Notes under the pieces: generated by a model
Databases searched by the model: none
Told to the model about the DNA's origin: nothing
Seen by the model: only the letters and a program-made list of their open reading frames with translations
Assembly: GCA_947625055.1 (NCBI GenBank)
Contig: CANQMT010000001.1
Span: 1 to 64,000, forward strand
DNA from: an uncultured Monoglobus sp.
GTDB taxonomy: Bacteria; Bacillota; Clostridia; Monoglobales; Monoglobaceae
DNA: 64,000 nt
Direction of reading: 5' to 3'
Made by a program: the position numbers and the translations under genes
Part shown: piece after piece, positions 27,901 through 32,086 of the stretch
Layout of the letters: each line of letters begins with the position of its first letter
Numbering within the stretch: position 1 is the first letter of the stretch

Positions 27901-29849
27901 TTTCGGGCATGCCCGAGGCTGACACCAACAGCTATATTGACGGAACCGACGTTGACATCAAGCCGGGAGAGCCCGTAAGAGAGGGCTACAATTTCCTCGG
28001 CTGGAGCCTTAACGATCCTGACGGCGATCCGATAGGCGAAAGTGCGTTCAGGAAGTCGGCCGGCCCGGATGTGCTCTACGCGGTTTGGGAGGCGGTCGTT
28101 CCTCCTGACGAGTACGGCGTGATCTATCGCGAGAACCACGCGACTTACGGCGTTGTTCCGTTTGACGATAACAAGTACGTTATTGACGGCACTGACAATG
28201 TTCCCGTTCTCGGCAACGACGGCAAACCCGAGCTCGTCAAGGAAGGCGCGGCCTTCCTCGGCTGGAGCAAAAAGGCGAATAATGTGGTTGTCACGAGATT
28301 TGACGCTGAAAACGCGGAAATTTTGAAGGATCATACAAGGATCGACAGCCCGCCCGCGAGCGGATATATGAATTTGTACGCGGTATGGGCTAAGGATGAG
28401 AACGGCGACGGCGCAGCCGACTATGTTCAGGCGATATTCGATGACGGCGTTGACGACGGCGCGGCCGGAACCGTGACGGATATGCCCGACGCGATCACCG
28501 GAGAGCGCGGCGAGGTATACGAAATACCCGCCCGCGAGCCCGCCCGCGAAGGCTATGTTTTCGACGGCTGGACAGAGAGAGGAACCGACGGCCCCATTTA
28601 CAGATACGGCGGCACAAGCGGCAGCTTCACAATGCCCGATGACGGAATTGTGTTTGTGGCGCAGTGGTCGAAATATCAGCCTCAGCCATCTCCCTCGCCG
28701 ACAAGCGAGCCTACCGCGGAGCCGACGGATGCTCCTGCGACAAGCACACCGGAGCCCACGGCTTCGGAGTCCCCGTCGCCATCCCCGACTAAAAAGCCGG
28801 GTGGCAGCGGAGGCGGAGGCGGAGGCGGAGGTGGCGGCGGCTTCGGCACCGCTTCGGTCCGCGTTGTGAAAGAGTGGGATGATGACAATAACAGCCGTGG
28901 CGAGAGACCCTCGTCTGTAACAGTAAAACTCATGCAAAACGGCAACGCGGTTGACCAATGCTCACTTTCGGCCGAAAACAATTGGCAGCACACATTCTCA
29001 AATCTGAAAACCGGAACAGATTACACGGTTATCGAGGAAGCGGTCAACCATTACGCTCCAAAGTATGAGTCGATCTCCGGCGGTTACAAAGTTGTTAACA
29101 CCTATGATGAGAGTGTTGTGGTCGGTCCGCCGAACGGAGGCGGCGGTTCGGGCGGAAAGACTCCAGAGAATCAGCCAACCCTGAATTACGACGATCACTA
29201 CGCGTATATAGTAGGATATGATGACGGCACCGTTCAACCTGAGGGAACTATCACAAGAGCCGAGGTCGCGACAATATTCTTCAGGATGCTGTCCGAAAGC
29301 TCGCGCGAGAGATATATGACCAAGGGCAACAAGTTCAGCGACGTTTCGGTCGGCAACTGGTTCAACACAGCGGTCTCAACTATGGCGTCAGCCGATATAG
29401 TTCACGGCTATGAGGACGGAACATTCCGCGGCGACGCTCCGATAACCCGCGCCGAATTCGCGGTGATCGCGGCCAACTTTGACTCATCCGCCTATGACGG
29501 CCCCGATAAGTTCAGCGACATCGGCGGCCATTGGGCAAGCGAGTATATTAACAGAGCGGCTGAGCGCGGCTGGATCAACGGCTATGAGGACGGAACATTC
29601 AAGCCCGATCAAAGCATTACGAGAGCCGAGGCTATGGCTCTTGTCAACAGGGTACTTGAAAGAAAGCCCTCTGCGGATCATATGCTTGATGATATGATAG
29701 TATGGCCCGACAACAGCGACAAGACCAAGTGGTATTACTCTGATGTTCAGGAGGCCACCAACTCGCACTACAGTGAGCGCACGGACGATAACTATGAGAT
29801 TTGGACGTCTCTGCGTCCGGTTATGGATTGGGCGGAGCTTGAATCTTAA
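9939..29849 (+). CDS. Giant secreted SLH-anchored repeat protein (InlB B-repeats, 6,636 aa)
   Basis: An adhesin-like surface protein of roughly 0.7 MDa. In order it has a signal peptide (1-32, ending AVHAEG) and a unique head (33 to about 780) that includes an FlgD-like 'WDGRDQYGR' motif near 563. SdrD/Cna-B-like domains start near 783 and 1126 ('WFDANHNSIFDEGEQ'). Pilin-type isopeptide-like domains (about 1340-2500) each end in F-x-N-x-Y ('FTNRY', 'FNNTY', 'FTNSY', 'FTNNY', 'FVNTY', 'FVNSY'). An InlB B-repeat region (about 2502-6245) has 32 'GWS/GWG/GWT'-type units, most ending AVWA or ALWA. A Pro/Thr-rich and poly-Gly linker, one Cna-B-like domain (about 6305) and three SLH domains (about 6415-6600) close the protein. 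SLH domains bind cell-wall polymer, so it should be wall-attached and extracellular. No sortase motif or enzyme domain is seen. Its ligand is unknown. The reading frame is open throughout. Confidence 0.93.
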   Translation: MGKTRNGILITIIMTLVCAATLLCGTAAVHAEGSRDIVRTSAENYKAVTGSDGTTGVNQARWSLMSQSGNFMGVNRQQKIKFYAFEGETVFLASNEVENSVDIKMTQPDGSVVNVDLKTDEGFIKTSANEKAGPKTKDDKSIWLPKAETTETGNIQYDTDINDRYVAYKYDIPISGVYVLEFYTNTSKATTLPARGGTEKGTVGNIKFNTELDGAHSNAHVIAWDVTVAQPQKSGDDITHYVAVNGRVWMDAIAMQNMGRVYGDLYCVTRDGYIWRFSLNGIEPNTFAMYANSRGGIGTGTNASAYHSVHSPLTNYTDFKLYKERVDKYGNPDGIQILGPDNDVTDIDSPYHMFVNPPDTTISESIVLSQPKPIGTVKNIQFDGKSNDLSDTVNTSSGYAGVGGSFEVETEGASSYRIIIDMSKMYAKHYHNEAVDGGKYDTDGSSTGNHDDEICLSTDSDLNFIYYNDDSAKGDGVGWYSIKTHESSRHPSNDKDLTQPEAMKNHVTYEKLTGGINLGEGITVTDDPSNSENAQILENAGYKSLGKIMLGNAAVDGTNRIKWDGRDQYGRILPIGTYFGSTGRGEVYAEPKAGEIHFPLGDVEQMINGVAIWLESEPQGWMSNVSTTQQQIDYRSRLYYNNLDMSLLRDFEYNDTVANNGMINNTWIWNLPNNTSNIRAGEVKANSSKINRGWVTDKTIFEDMSIDGTPSYKYDTSKAGDRAPTNLASKFTNDTSIGTSTDDSNNFGCDHGIVDVWTYAAAPESAKVYLDSNVTINNVDYQKILTGFVFLDTPVKGTVQGDYDKLTDDRELPGAKVVVSYGTYGNIKKKLPDDATYKDKSPDEPVTFETSTNSNGYYSVPINMYAFSDDAGDKQEITVTVTYSDPLAGPAAVTHKVTTIDKKVRQFTVSQEMEEGHANVSVQKIQLKKDGTGNKSESMKEIYADDVGYIISPSTSLRIHAQWTPDCLKDMSMAANFSVYGVYKSTIEKSENSKFKELLEKELPTHNDGYTYNDQYVPLAPKERDELKAFFQDTKNNVYSKEDIELDLKMSAVETIEDLPGIVFKTEKSGEKTQAVEADKIIYRVFYNGTAPSDSIDLKRNQYKAEGGGTFDNWEYTIKTDPSTIKETVWFDANHNSIFDEGEQPIVGARVQIAKRNSNISGDLNQPENYEKSFQRIKKNLPDDPDYDSTHPDDEWTLDKTVIDSSTTAFVTNEKGEVCNTSYTYNPDTNEITEEVNPMADNVGIQGLIAGTYRLTITLPPGSTYNSAAYTGAGMPDGPNNSSLIIAEFDQEHNQIIQYIDVPANAIDRTEETGKDGSVQAKAAYSYMADLSIRKSVEAYNTTNKSIERYVKPSLFAFKLKMSNITIEEPETSVTLPVEDAVTELSLSSPNVGVEGPGDPNKTITFKKQSDGSAAAVFTLSAGERITINNVPNGTEYEVTELDIKDALLDGIYDESIKDDNLKKLFDTKKNMRTGFGLSAALGNPKTRKGKISDTARTSMLNFTNRYEPLPVTAYGGKEPEKKRDEEINPSINHNSINIQARVLINTNEGEPVRNILESDNFSLVLEPSTWFTRDEDINNRDKHTPQDGLSPDVVEITDDGKKNTHNIIDVETPETPSNEATVTFDDKYTMTFTQPGVYTYVLRERKPFTTDNVDPIPGIKYAPETYKLYIEVNDDASDIVSANAGKTEAGTGHLVVANYFWRARTGFDEKGEGVDDWDLEWNTRILGSGTGGADNAFNKTPLEDGKSMLVFNNTYDLAPPEVAFEGTKILNGRALGDKEFEFKIEPVGKYEIGHTENKTPDAVASMPTPESDTTWNTAATGTNNIKFDPITFTEDDAGEDEASAIIYHYQISEIKPEDDSVKPSVEYDTKKQDVYVRVYKEVVADPDNEGQFYQIVHALQCDADGNSTSGFAFTNSYTAKNLELSLSGDNSLGLKLKKTLISKGDSSRKFKDGDEFRFVIEPENGAPAISGGAEGRPAGVLIFGPEGDAIGQTEKSDIEFASGDKIEFIEANTTDKPYYEYTIRELNPYGDASVTTLPGISYDGTRYRLRVYVKDDTAQGKLVLDTEKSESKTGIDVYKITDESEGELLNESTDENPAAMPELEFTNNYDPNKIDVPLSANKSFNRDFTTFFGTETGTDKMNQGFGFTLTPIGFVDDISSVGELTPFKAGVLKTDGEGYESEANMPMPDVGKQYTEGSKDFYIDSTGLIDLKNMSFESEDAGITKATAKVYIYKIKENNENRGGVTYDEKDRYIFLSVYMLTDDTMGDNQYVTVALNDTEDIAKIAEKHSEYKDANIDYTFVNTYNPNGSEFDLSNSDSLKIIKKVTTQNVDAPEFTEGQFQVKLEPFNSSNSQLPPGFINEDGYVTFNIDASGKFVFDKDNSYEVDSTKLNGTRLMFDSEGTYEYLIREVTPAEDGIDGEDGYTYDTYQYKLTLDVKDDLQGNMKITPSVQWRSSLGGSWSGEFDESLDDPHMPDGYKERDDKNISATDIVFVNSYTQRHTLNYNPNGALAGGDSLPPQTEYEKNMEITVHKTEGALTRNQGEMFVGWSTYEKDGGYTDEERTAALTAEDAEKAKALNILSADDDGTDENPGNTENNVFKMPDANAILYAVWAIDANGNNTPDYAEDGYSVEYYIGNAVVDPDSVYADKTNKILYTCEHHHVAGTDADFLSHNGNTVTVNGTEVKLSLPDSGNPAFIGWSLASSYKEAPVVDEYPGVFSRENLSGLISSINLTEELMKNTDLIKSREDGRKVLTVYAVWAGDTHGGQVLPPSEPTLGPDETPRPTADPDATPSPTATPGPETSDGIPDYKQVAYRGNKPTDADQEVVGVPVDGNEYIPGESYVSLLTAPSLDGYRFLGWTDVETPTDDTIYYQPGMHWGPKTNKLDLFYAQWAENEQSLIIQVFDDANNDGTYGGEETLLGISTEKITLTPKNSGDTIESVEHTDGGGVQFTSAMLKPGDYTLTITIDEDQFNVYDRYTGVNYALGDEQGTITTKLEGTKLTINQDITIPYEDYSGAIRYGVTRPYDVIYNMNGAPVEVGLKTDAVPDKDYAYHDGDTVPYYTDSEGREYDGKIAVLGADSLNETIDSSNGKYIFTDSAGLTHEFLGWSINSDASAPDTGMSVSELAEGGTYRNKSFKEMPAGDLTLYAVWDRGFNKYPLTFDANGGQYESGGEDALNGTLIDLNKRYVIVSEKDASIPLDENSENRPGYKNAEEKVTFPEISREDAVFIGWSATALGVVSDYNTVKDSLLSSIQMLTANTVYAVWAEDTRGKLVDSEGRSCDTPNVYYGDGHSDCAHGELIKHESDGIADYLQVFYEFNAPSDAKFSGSLNVDPVTYGVDGKYTLNKSVLETFKNTDADAIRQKDYENASAGEISDDNAAAYIRSSSLAVEGYAFDGWSVNDPSGANGKAENGMFYAGPTNGLGRAYSFEKSSGRPDTLYAIWRKIVPAAVNVRVYNDANRDGVCEPGEGLVTGFTIDSVYEVITQSYGGDLEEAFEKGFPLTDKGTDDARTGSAFINWFEPGKYKMTLTLDGTVSDNTSFVIRTLKDAHSFVSLDGTVEAKDMELQILNVNNRTITFQYSPKEGFAGDLNIAATQGYTLEYDTNGAPADKVAAPESVNNLYYDNETNVAEQPKKADGTELENDEDGYFYSDDNGVKHYFLGWSENKYSDTPEYSADGTSHKVTDRKITIKGETKLYAIWSADKYSVLYYFDGELDTDESNKVDKAYRDRTYNFDETAALWMPASREALPAKDKLVFAGWTENPETAKTALDKVPTAGTLITSVVMPSDNVSVYAVWAVDEDGNHVPDYADNMYIVSYAANGGFPAPEPDGIFFADYTKYYLNSQKAELITINEGKKRVSKENAVLVGWGKSDNGGALVSNAAELKTLEADEQYLTFSDKDITVYALWAADLNNNDKPDYSETEYTLTYDANGGEGTVPAAREHLLPGDSVELEKNPGLTMTDAMFIGWSSDKAAVQNDGGSAKIFTDAAPQDGVLSDTVKINDQNVTVYAVWAADINHNKTPDYNETPHTLSYDANGGEGTLPDPVKVLPEIKIKLDAEKTFTKTGAVFIGWSLNSYSELVTSAEQENSLRIYEYTMGNEDVTVYALYAADNNGDGTPDYGRYTLEYDANGADEGSAPDDNNKYSTGAEVTLKEPDASMKKTDAVFIGWSEKKSEVQNGDGSAKVFDAAPAEGVITKSVKIDADNVTVYAVWAEDGNGNGKPDYDESYSVTYNSNGAPDTVKLPENKTGLDYNSEVTIGDITVGLSDDNDGKGKYYTDDNYVKHYFLGWSEDKHAETGDDKYAPNSSVKLNSADITLYAIWSADRYKVLYYINGELDTAKVDPDFRDRSYTFGETAALWMPVSEAEYPQGADATVFAGWSADESMENTVLSKIPAAGTLVTSVSIPNRDVPVYAVWAEDKNNDNIPDYANDMYLVKYHSNGGFPDPVDHIFFADYTRFYLKDQTADLIGLDEGARRVSRERAVLVGWGKDAHEELVKSDEELNALITDKDSLKFTDQNITVYALWAADKNGNDIPDYKENPRTLKYDINGGSGETPASVSDLLVGDSVELEKTPAITLTDAVFIGWSRQQSVVSAEGKPVIFKSAPDEGVITDSVTVADDDENEITVYAVWADDINHNGVPDYNETPRTLTYDANEGSGKVPASVTVLPGINIDLEDNVDLTKENAVFVGWSLTKYSKPITSLEEESALRIDEYTMGDRNVTVYALYAADLDDNGEADYGRFKVEYNKNGAEIGEAPIDNNWYSTGTTVTLKTPDADMTLQGAMFIGWSSNKNAVSTSGGKPVIFTAAPADGIVETEVMIGSANVTVYAVWAADTNNNGTPDYDEFYTVDYDTNGAPDSVKTPTAHTGLAHNGIIQIKDISEGLSTDDEGRYYTDGNGVKVYFEGWSTDIHAEKANADLAPGKYLSLNSANVTLHAVWRADRFKVLYYIGGALDTEYVSDDFRGRTYAYGETAALWMPVSEAQLPAGAAGTVFAGWTDSKETAEKVLTEVPAAGTLITSVNIPNRDVPVYAVWAEDKDGDKIPDYADSMYLVKYHSNGGFPDPEDHIFFADYTRYYITGAVAELIDVETEGRQRVSLEGAVLVGWGKEAHSAFVTSDEELVGLLADNEYLTFGSDNITVYALWAADENGNDIPDYKEEIYTLTYDENGGQGTVPEPVTGLLDGESVELEQKAELSMDKAVFIGWSESEEDVRGANGDPIVFVSAPPKDGVIVDSVVIKASDAAVYAVWAADTNDNGTPDYEEAAHTLSYNANDGEGTVPSAVPDLLPGTDVKLDMAPGLANSGGVFVGWSLTKYSRLMTSAEEEAALRIKNDTYTMGFDDVTVFALYAADSNGDNVPDYGRYSVTYDKNGAEGSAPVDTNKYSTGSVIRLVQPGSDMRLADAVFIGWSENKAEVQNENGGAKIFDAAPESGIITDSVTITTNDVTVYAAWAADKNNNGTPDYNEGYTVSYNANGAPNSVKMPEAQTGLAYNASVKTGDITEGLESDTNGRYYTDESEVKHYFLGWSVNADGGDIIAVGGDVMINSANVTLYAVWSADRYHVVYDMNGGSGTVPDEYAGRTYAFDENAALYIPLADERPTKDDVVFVGWSETPIDDALTAPPDYGTIVTSVTLQNGDKTVYAVWAEDKNSDKVPDYADNMYLVKYHINGGTFPKTTDGIFFEDYTRYKLSGQTAELISIDEGRQRVMRDGAVLVGWGKEAHEELVKSAAELTELSADSAYLTFADSDITVYALWAADENGNDIPDYEEKTYTLTYDGNGGEGSVPEPVTGLLDGDVVTLDGAVAPSMQGCEFLGWCDDKNAITDENGSPMIFTEVPDGVVKESVTIAGADVTVYAVWNKIPIAEYGVVYNANGGNDSVPIDEKTYPIGGDVQLMDRGEMTREGAVFLGWSKNAHEQIIMTQDELSERILSAGEIIPLDLGDNSSVMTLFAVWGIDITDGTHTVVEDGTADYYQVFYNSNAGREDVSGMPEADTNSYIDGTDVDIKPGEPVREGYNFLGWSLNDPDGDPIGESAFRKSAGPDVLYAVWEAVVPPDEYGVIYRENHATYGVVPFDDNKYVIDGTDNVPVLGNDGKPELVKEGAAFLGWSKKANNVVVTRFDAENAEILKDHTRIDSPPASGYMNLYAVWAKDENGDGAADYVQAIFDDGVDDGAAGTVTDMPDAITGERGEVYEIPAREPAREGYVFDGWTERGTDGPIYRYGGTSGSFTMPDDGIVFVAQWSKYQPQPSPSPTSEPTAEPTDAPATSTPEPTASESPSPSPTKKPGGSGGGGGGGGGGGFGTASVRVVKEWDDDNNSRGERPSSVTVKLMQNGNAVDQCSLSAENNWQHTFSNLKTGTDYTVIEEAVNHYAPKYESISGGYKVVNTYDESVVVGPPNGGGGSGGKTPENQPTLNYDDHYAYIVGYDDGTVQPEGTITRAEVATIFFRMLSESSRERYMTKGNKFSDVSVGNWFNTAVSTMASADIVHGYEDGTFRGDAPITRAEFAVIAANFDSSAYDGPDKFSDIGGHWASEYINRAAERGWINGYEDGTFKPDQSITRAEAMALVNRVLERKPSADHMLDDMIVWPDNSDKTKWYYSDVQEATNSHYSERTDDNYEIWTSLRPVMDWAELES
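18253..18355 (+). other. Internal Pro/Thr-rich linker within the giant protein
   Basis: The encoded segment 'PPSEPTLGPDETPRPTADP' and the following 'TPSPTATPGPETSDG' is a spacer of the same style as the C-terminal linker. It sits between the second and third InlB-type repeats and may mark an old domain junction where a shorter protein was extended. Confidence 0.6.
20737..27525 (+). repeat. Nested super-repeat of about 1.86 kb inside the giant gene
   Basis: Six consecutive InlB-type units form a cassette that recurs in the same order: FLGWS, FAGW, VGWG, FIGWS, F(I/V)GWSLxxYS, FIGWS. Equivalent Phe codons of the first unit lie at 20925, 22806, 24657 and 26514, i.e. spacings of 1881, 1851 and 1857 bp (627, 617 and 619 codons). 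Three full cassettes are followed by a partial one of four units. Confidence 0.85.
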
Positions 29850-29860
29850 AAAAATGAACT

Positions 29861-29896
29861 GCGGCGGCAAGACGGTTTTAACCCGTTTTGCCGCCG
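29861..29896 (+). terminator. Terminator-like hairpin after the giant gene
   Basis: CGGCGGCAAGACGG pairs with the CCCGTTTTGCCGCCG segment around a short loop. No long T run follows (GTAAGTTCTTATC), so termination may be inefficient. Confidence 0.55.
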
Positions 29897-29916
29897 TAAG
29901 TTCTTATCGTCACTCA

Positions 29917-29946
29917 GACTCTGAAGGCCGCAGATTCTTATCCCGC
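29917..29946 (+). pseudogene. Decayed tRNA-Arg 3' fragment
   Basis: Thirty bases match positions 9026-9055 of tRNA-Arg at 25 of 30 positions, covering the anticodon 3' stem, variable loop and T-arm (GACTCTGAAGG.CGC...TTC...ATCCCGC). No 5' half is present and the T-arm no longer pairs, so it cannot be a functional tRNA. Confidence 0.7.
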
Positions 29947-30027
29947 GAAACGCCAACGTAATGCGTTTCGCGGGAGCCCTAATATCAGTCTGTTTGCGAA
30001 AAAGTCATGCAATGCATGACTTTTTTT
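29942..30027 (+). repeat. Second copy of the tRNA-downstream hairpin modules
   Basis: The hairpin CCCGCGAAACGC/GCGTTTCGCGGG followed by GGAGCCCT (29942-29982) and the hairpin AAAGTCATGC-AAT-GCATGACTTT with a T run (30001-30027) match the modules at 9144-9182 and 9091-9120. The order of the two modules is swapped relative to the first locus. No gene is credible in the 394-nt gap 29850-30243 that holds them. Confidence 0.8.
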
Positions 30028-30102
30028 GTGAGTTCATTTTTTTGCTTTCCCCTGATCGAGTAAAATATGTTAATTTTTCGTTAATATTTATTATAAAAAC
30101 AC

Positions 30103-30193
30103 TTGTAATTTTATTTGTTTTATGTCATAATACTGACGATAAATATTATATCATCCCGAAAGTAAAATTTCACGGGGAAAAATTTTGTTCGGC
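30103..30193 (+). promoter_or_regulatory. Promoter and leader hairpin of the small SLH gene
   Basis: TTGTAA, 17 bp, CATAAT (30103-30131) match the giant gene promoter in sequence and spacing. Downstream, CCCGAAAGTAAAATTT and AAAAATTTTGTTCGG (30155-30193) can form the counterpart of the leader hairpin at 9594-9632. The long structured domain seen at 9679-9789 is absent here. Confidence 0.65.
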
Positions 30194-30243
30194 GGTCAGG
30201 TAAATTATTTAATTAACATATATATTGAGTGAAGGTGATTATT

Positions 30244-32037
30244 ATGAGTAAAATACGCGGCGGAATTCTAATTATGCTAATTTTCGCTTTATGTGCCTCG
30301 ACGCTTTTGTGCGGCACAGCCGCGGTCCGCGCCGAAGGCCCGGGCGGCTCGGACAGATACAACGCTGTCTTTGAACAAAACGGCGGCGGAGACGGCAATG
30401 TTCAGGCAGTATTTGAAGACGGCGCAGATGACGGAGCTCCGGGGACCGTGACGGGAATGCCCGACCCTATCAACGGTCAGCGCGGCGAAGTATATGATAT
30501 ACCCGAGCGCGAGCCCGCTCGTGACGGTTACAAATTTGACGGCTGGATAGTGAAGGGAACCGACGGCCCTGTCTATAGACGCGGAGGCGAAAACGGCAGC
30601 TTTACGATGCCGGAAAGCGGGATCATATTTGTTGCGCAGTGGTCCGAAAATCATGATATGCCCGAACCAACTTCACAGCCGACTATAAATCCCGGCACGG
30701 AACCAACTACAGAGCCTACTTCGCAGCCTACTATAAATCCCGGCACGGTACCGACCGAGCAGCCGCAACACACAATTCCTCCCACGACGAGCGAGCCGCA
30801 GCAACCGACAAATCCGCCCGCGACAAGTGAGCCTCAGCAGCCGACAAATCCGCCCGCGACGAGCGCACCGCAGGAACCGACAAATCCGCCAACGACAAGC
30901 GAGCCGCAGCAGCCGACAAATCCACCCGCGACTGCCACACCGATTCCCGCTGAGACGACAACGCCCGAACCCGAAGTTTCTGCTTCTCCGTCACCCACCA
31001 AAAGACCCGGCGGTTCCGGCGGAGGCGGTTTCGGAGGGGGAACCTTCGGCACCGGCGGCACCACCTCGATCCGCGTTGTAAAAGAATGGGAAGATGATAA
31101 TGACAGCCGCGGCGAAAGACCGGAATCAATAACCGTGAAGCTTCTCCAAAACGGCACAGCGATCGATCAGTGCGTACTTTCCGCGGAAAATAATTGGCAG
31201 CACACGTTCTCAAGCCTGCGGAACGGCGCCGAGTATACGGTAGCGGAAGAAGAGGTGAAGCATTACACTCCGCAGTATGTCTCATCATTCGGCGGCTACA
31301 GAATTATTAACCGTTACGACGAGAGCGCCGCTGCCGATCAGATCAATGATCGGCATCCGGAAGCGCCGACGCTGAATTACGACGACCATTACGCCTACAT
31401 AGTCGGATACGAAGACGGCACGGTCCGACCGGAGGGAACTATCACGAGAGCCGAGGTCGCGACAATATTTTTCAGGATGCTGTCCGATAATTCGCGTGAC
31501 AGATATTATTCAAAGACAAACGACTTTGACGACGTCTCGGCGGGCGACTGGTTCAACACAGCGGTCTCGACTATGGCGTCCGCGGACATAATTCACGGAT
31601 ATGAGGACGGAACTTTCCGCGGCGACGATCCTATAACACGCGCCGAATTCGCGGTGATCGCGGCCAACTTTGACTCATCGGCTTATGACGGCCCCGATAA
31701 ATTCAGCGATGTCAGCGGACATTGGGCGAGCGAGTATATTAACAGAGCCGCGGAGCACGGCTGGATCAACGGATATGAGGACGGAACTTTCAGGCCGGAT
31801 CAAAATATAACAAGGGCCGAGGCAACGGCTCTTGTCAACAGAGTACTTAACAGAAAGCCGTCGGCCGGTCATATGCTCGATGATATGACAGTATGGCCCG
31901 ACAATAACAAAAACGAGTGGTATTACGCTGATATTCAAGAGGCTACCAACTCGCACTACAGCGAGCGGTCGAATGACGGATATGAAATATGGACGTCACT
32001 GCGCCCCGTTATAGATTGGAAGGCGCTTGAGACTTAA
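30244..32037 (+). CDS. Short SLH surface protein, mini-paralog of the giant protein
   Basis: A 597-residue secreted protein. It has a signal peptide (about 1-31, ending AVRAEG) and a single InlB-type repeat (about 40-135) that corresponds to the last repeat of the giant protein. A Pro/Thr/Gln-rich linker (about 140-260) contains four 12-residue repeats 'TSEPQQPTNPPA', followed by a Gly-rich stretch. One Cna-B-like domain ('IRVVKEWEDDNDSRGERPES', about 277-350) and three SLH domains (about 375-560) complete it. From the Gly stretch to the C-terminus it is very similar to the giant protein. The start is the ATG with GAAGGTG 7 nt upstream; the track's GTG start is less likely. It probably attaches to the same wall polymer; its ligand is unknown. 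Confidence 0.9.
   Translation: MSKIRGGILIMLIFALCASTLLCGTAAVRAEGPGGSDRYNAVFEQNGGGDGNVQAVFEDGADDGAPGTVTGMPDPINGQRGEVYDIPEREPARDGYKFDGWIVKGTDGPVYRRGGENGSFTMPESGIIFVAQWSENHDMPEPTSQPTINPGTEPTTEPTSQPTINPGTVPTEQPQHTIPPTTSEPQQPTNPPATSEPQQPTNPPATSAPQEPTNPPTTSEPQQPTNPPATATPIPAETTTPEPEVSASPSPTKRPGGSGGGGFGGGTFGTGGTTSIRVVKEWEDDNDSRGERPESITVKLLQNGTAIDQCVLSAENNWQHTFSSLRNGAEYTVAEEEVKHYTPQYVSSFGGYRIINRYDESAAADQINDRHPEAPTLNYDDHYAYIVGYEDGTVRPEGTITRAEVATIFFRMLSDNSRDRYYSKTNDFDDVSAGDWFNTAVSTMASADIIHGYEDGTFRGDDPITRAEFAVIAANFDSSAYDGPDKFSDVSGHWASEYINRAAEHGWINGYEDGTFRPDQNITRAEATALVNRVLNRKPSAGHMLDDMTVWPDNNKNEWYYADIQEATNSHYSERSNDGYEIWTSLRPVIDWKALET
30787..30930 (+). repeat. Four in-frame 36-bp repeats in the proline-rich linker
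   Basis: Four tandem copies encode T-S-(E/A)-P-Q-(Q/E)-P-T-N-P-P-(A/T). Synonymous differences between copies show they are not brand new. Length variation between strains would be expected here. Confidence 0.85.
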
Positions 32038-32038
32038 A

Positions 32039-32075
32039 ATATCAAAGGCCGTCTCTCAAAGACGGCCTTTGATAT
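32039..32075. terminator. Bidirectional terminator between the SLH gene and larC
   Basis: A 16-bp perfect stem (ATATCAAAGGCCGTCT / AGACGGCCTTTGATAT) with a 5-nt loop sits between convergent genes and is A/T-flanked on both sides. Confidence 0.85.
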
Positions 32076-32086
32076 TATCTTTGATA

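Noticed and set aside
27879-28958. 359-codon minus-strand ORF, and many other antisense ORFs inside the giant gene
   Set aside because: They are open only because the plus-strand repeats use few codons that read as stops on the other strand. They have no ribosome sites, no recognisable domains and follow the repeat pattern.
30787-30930. 36-bp repeats as a CRISPR array
   Set aside because: They are in-frame codons of a proline-rich linker with no spacers between them.
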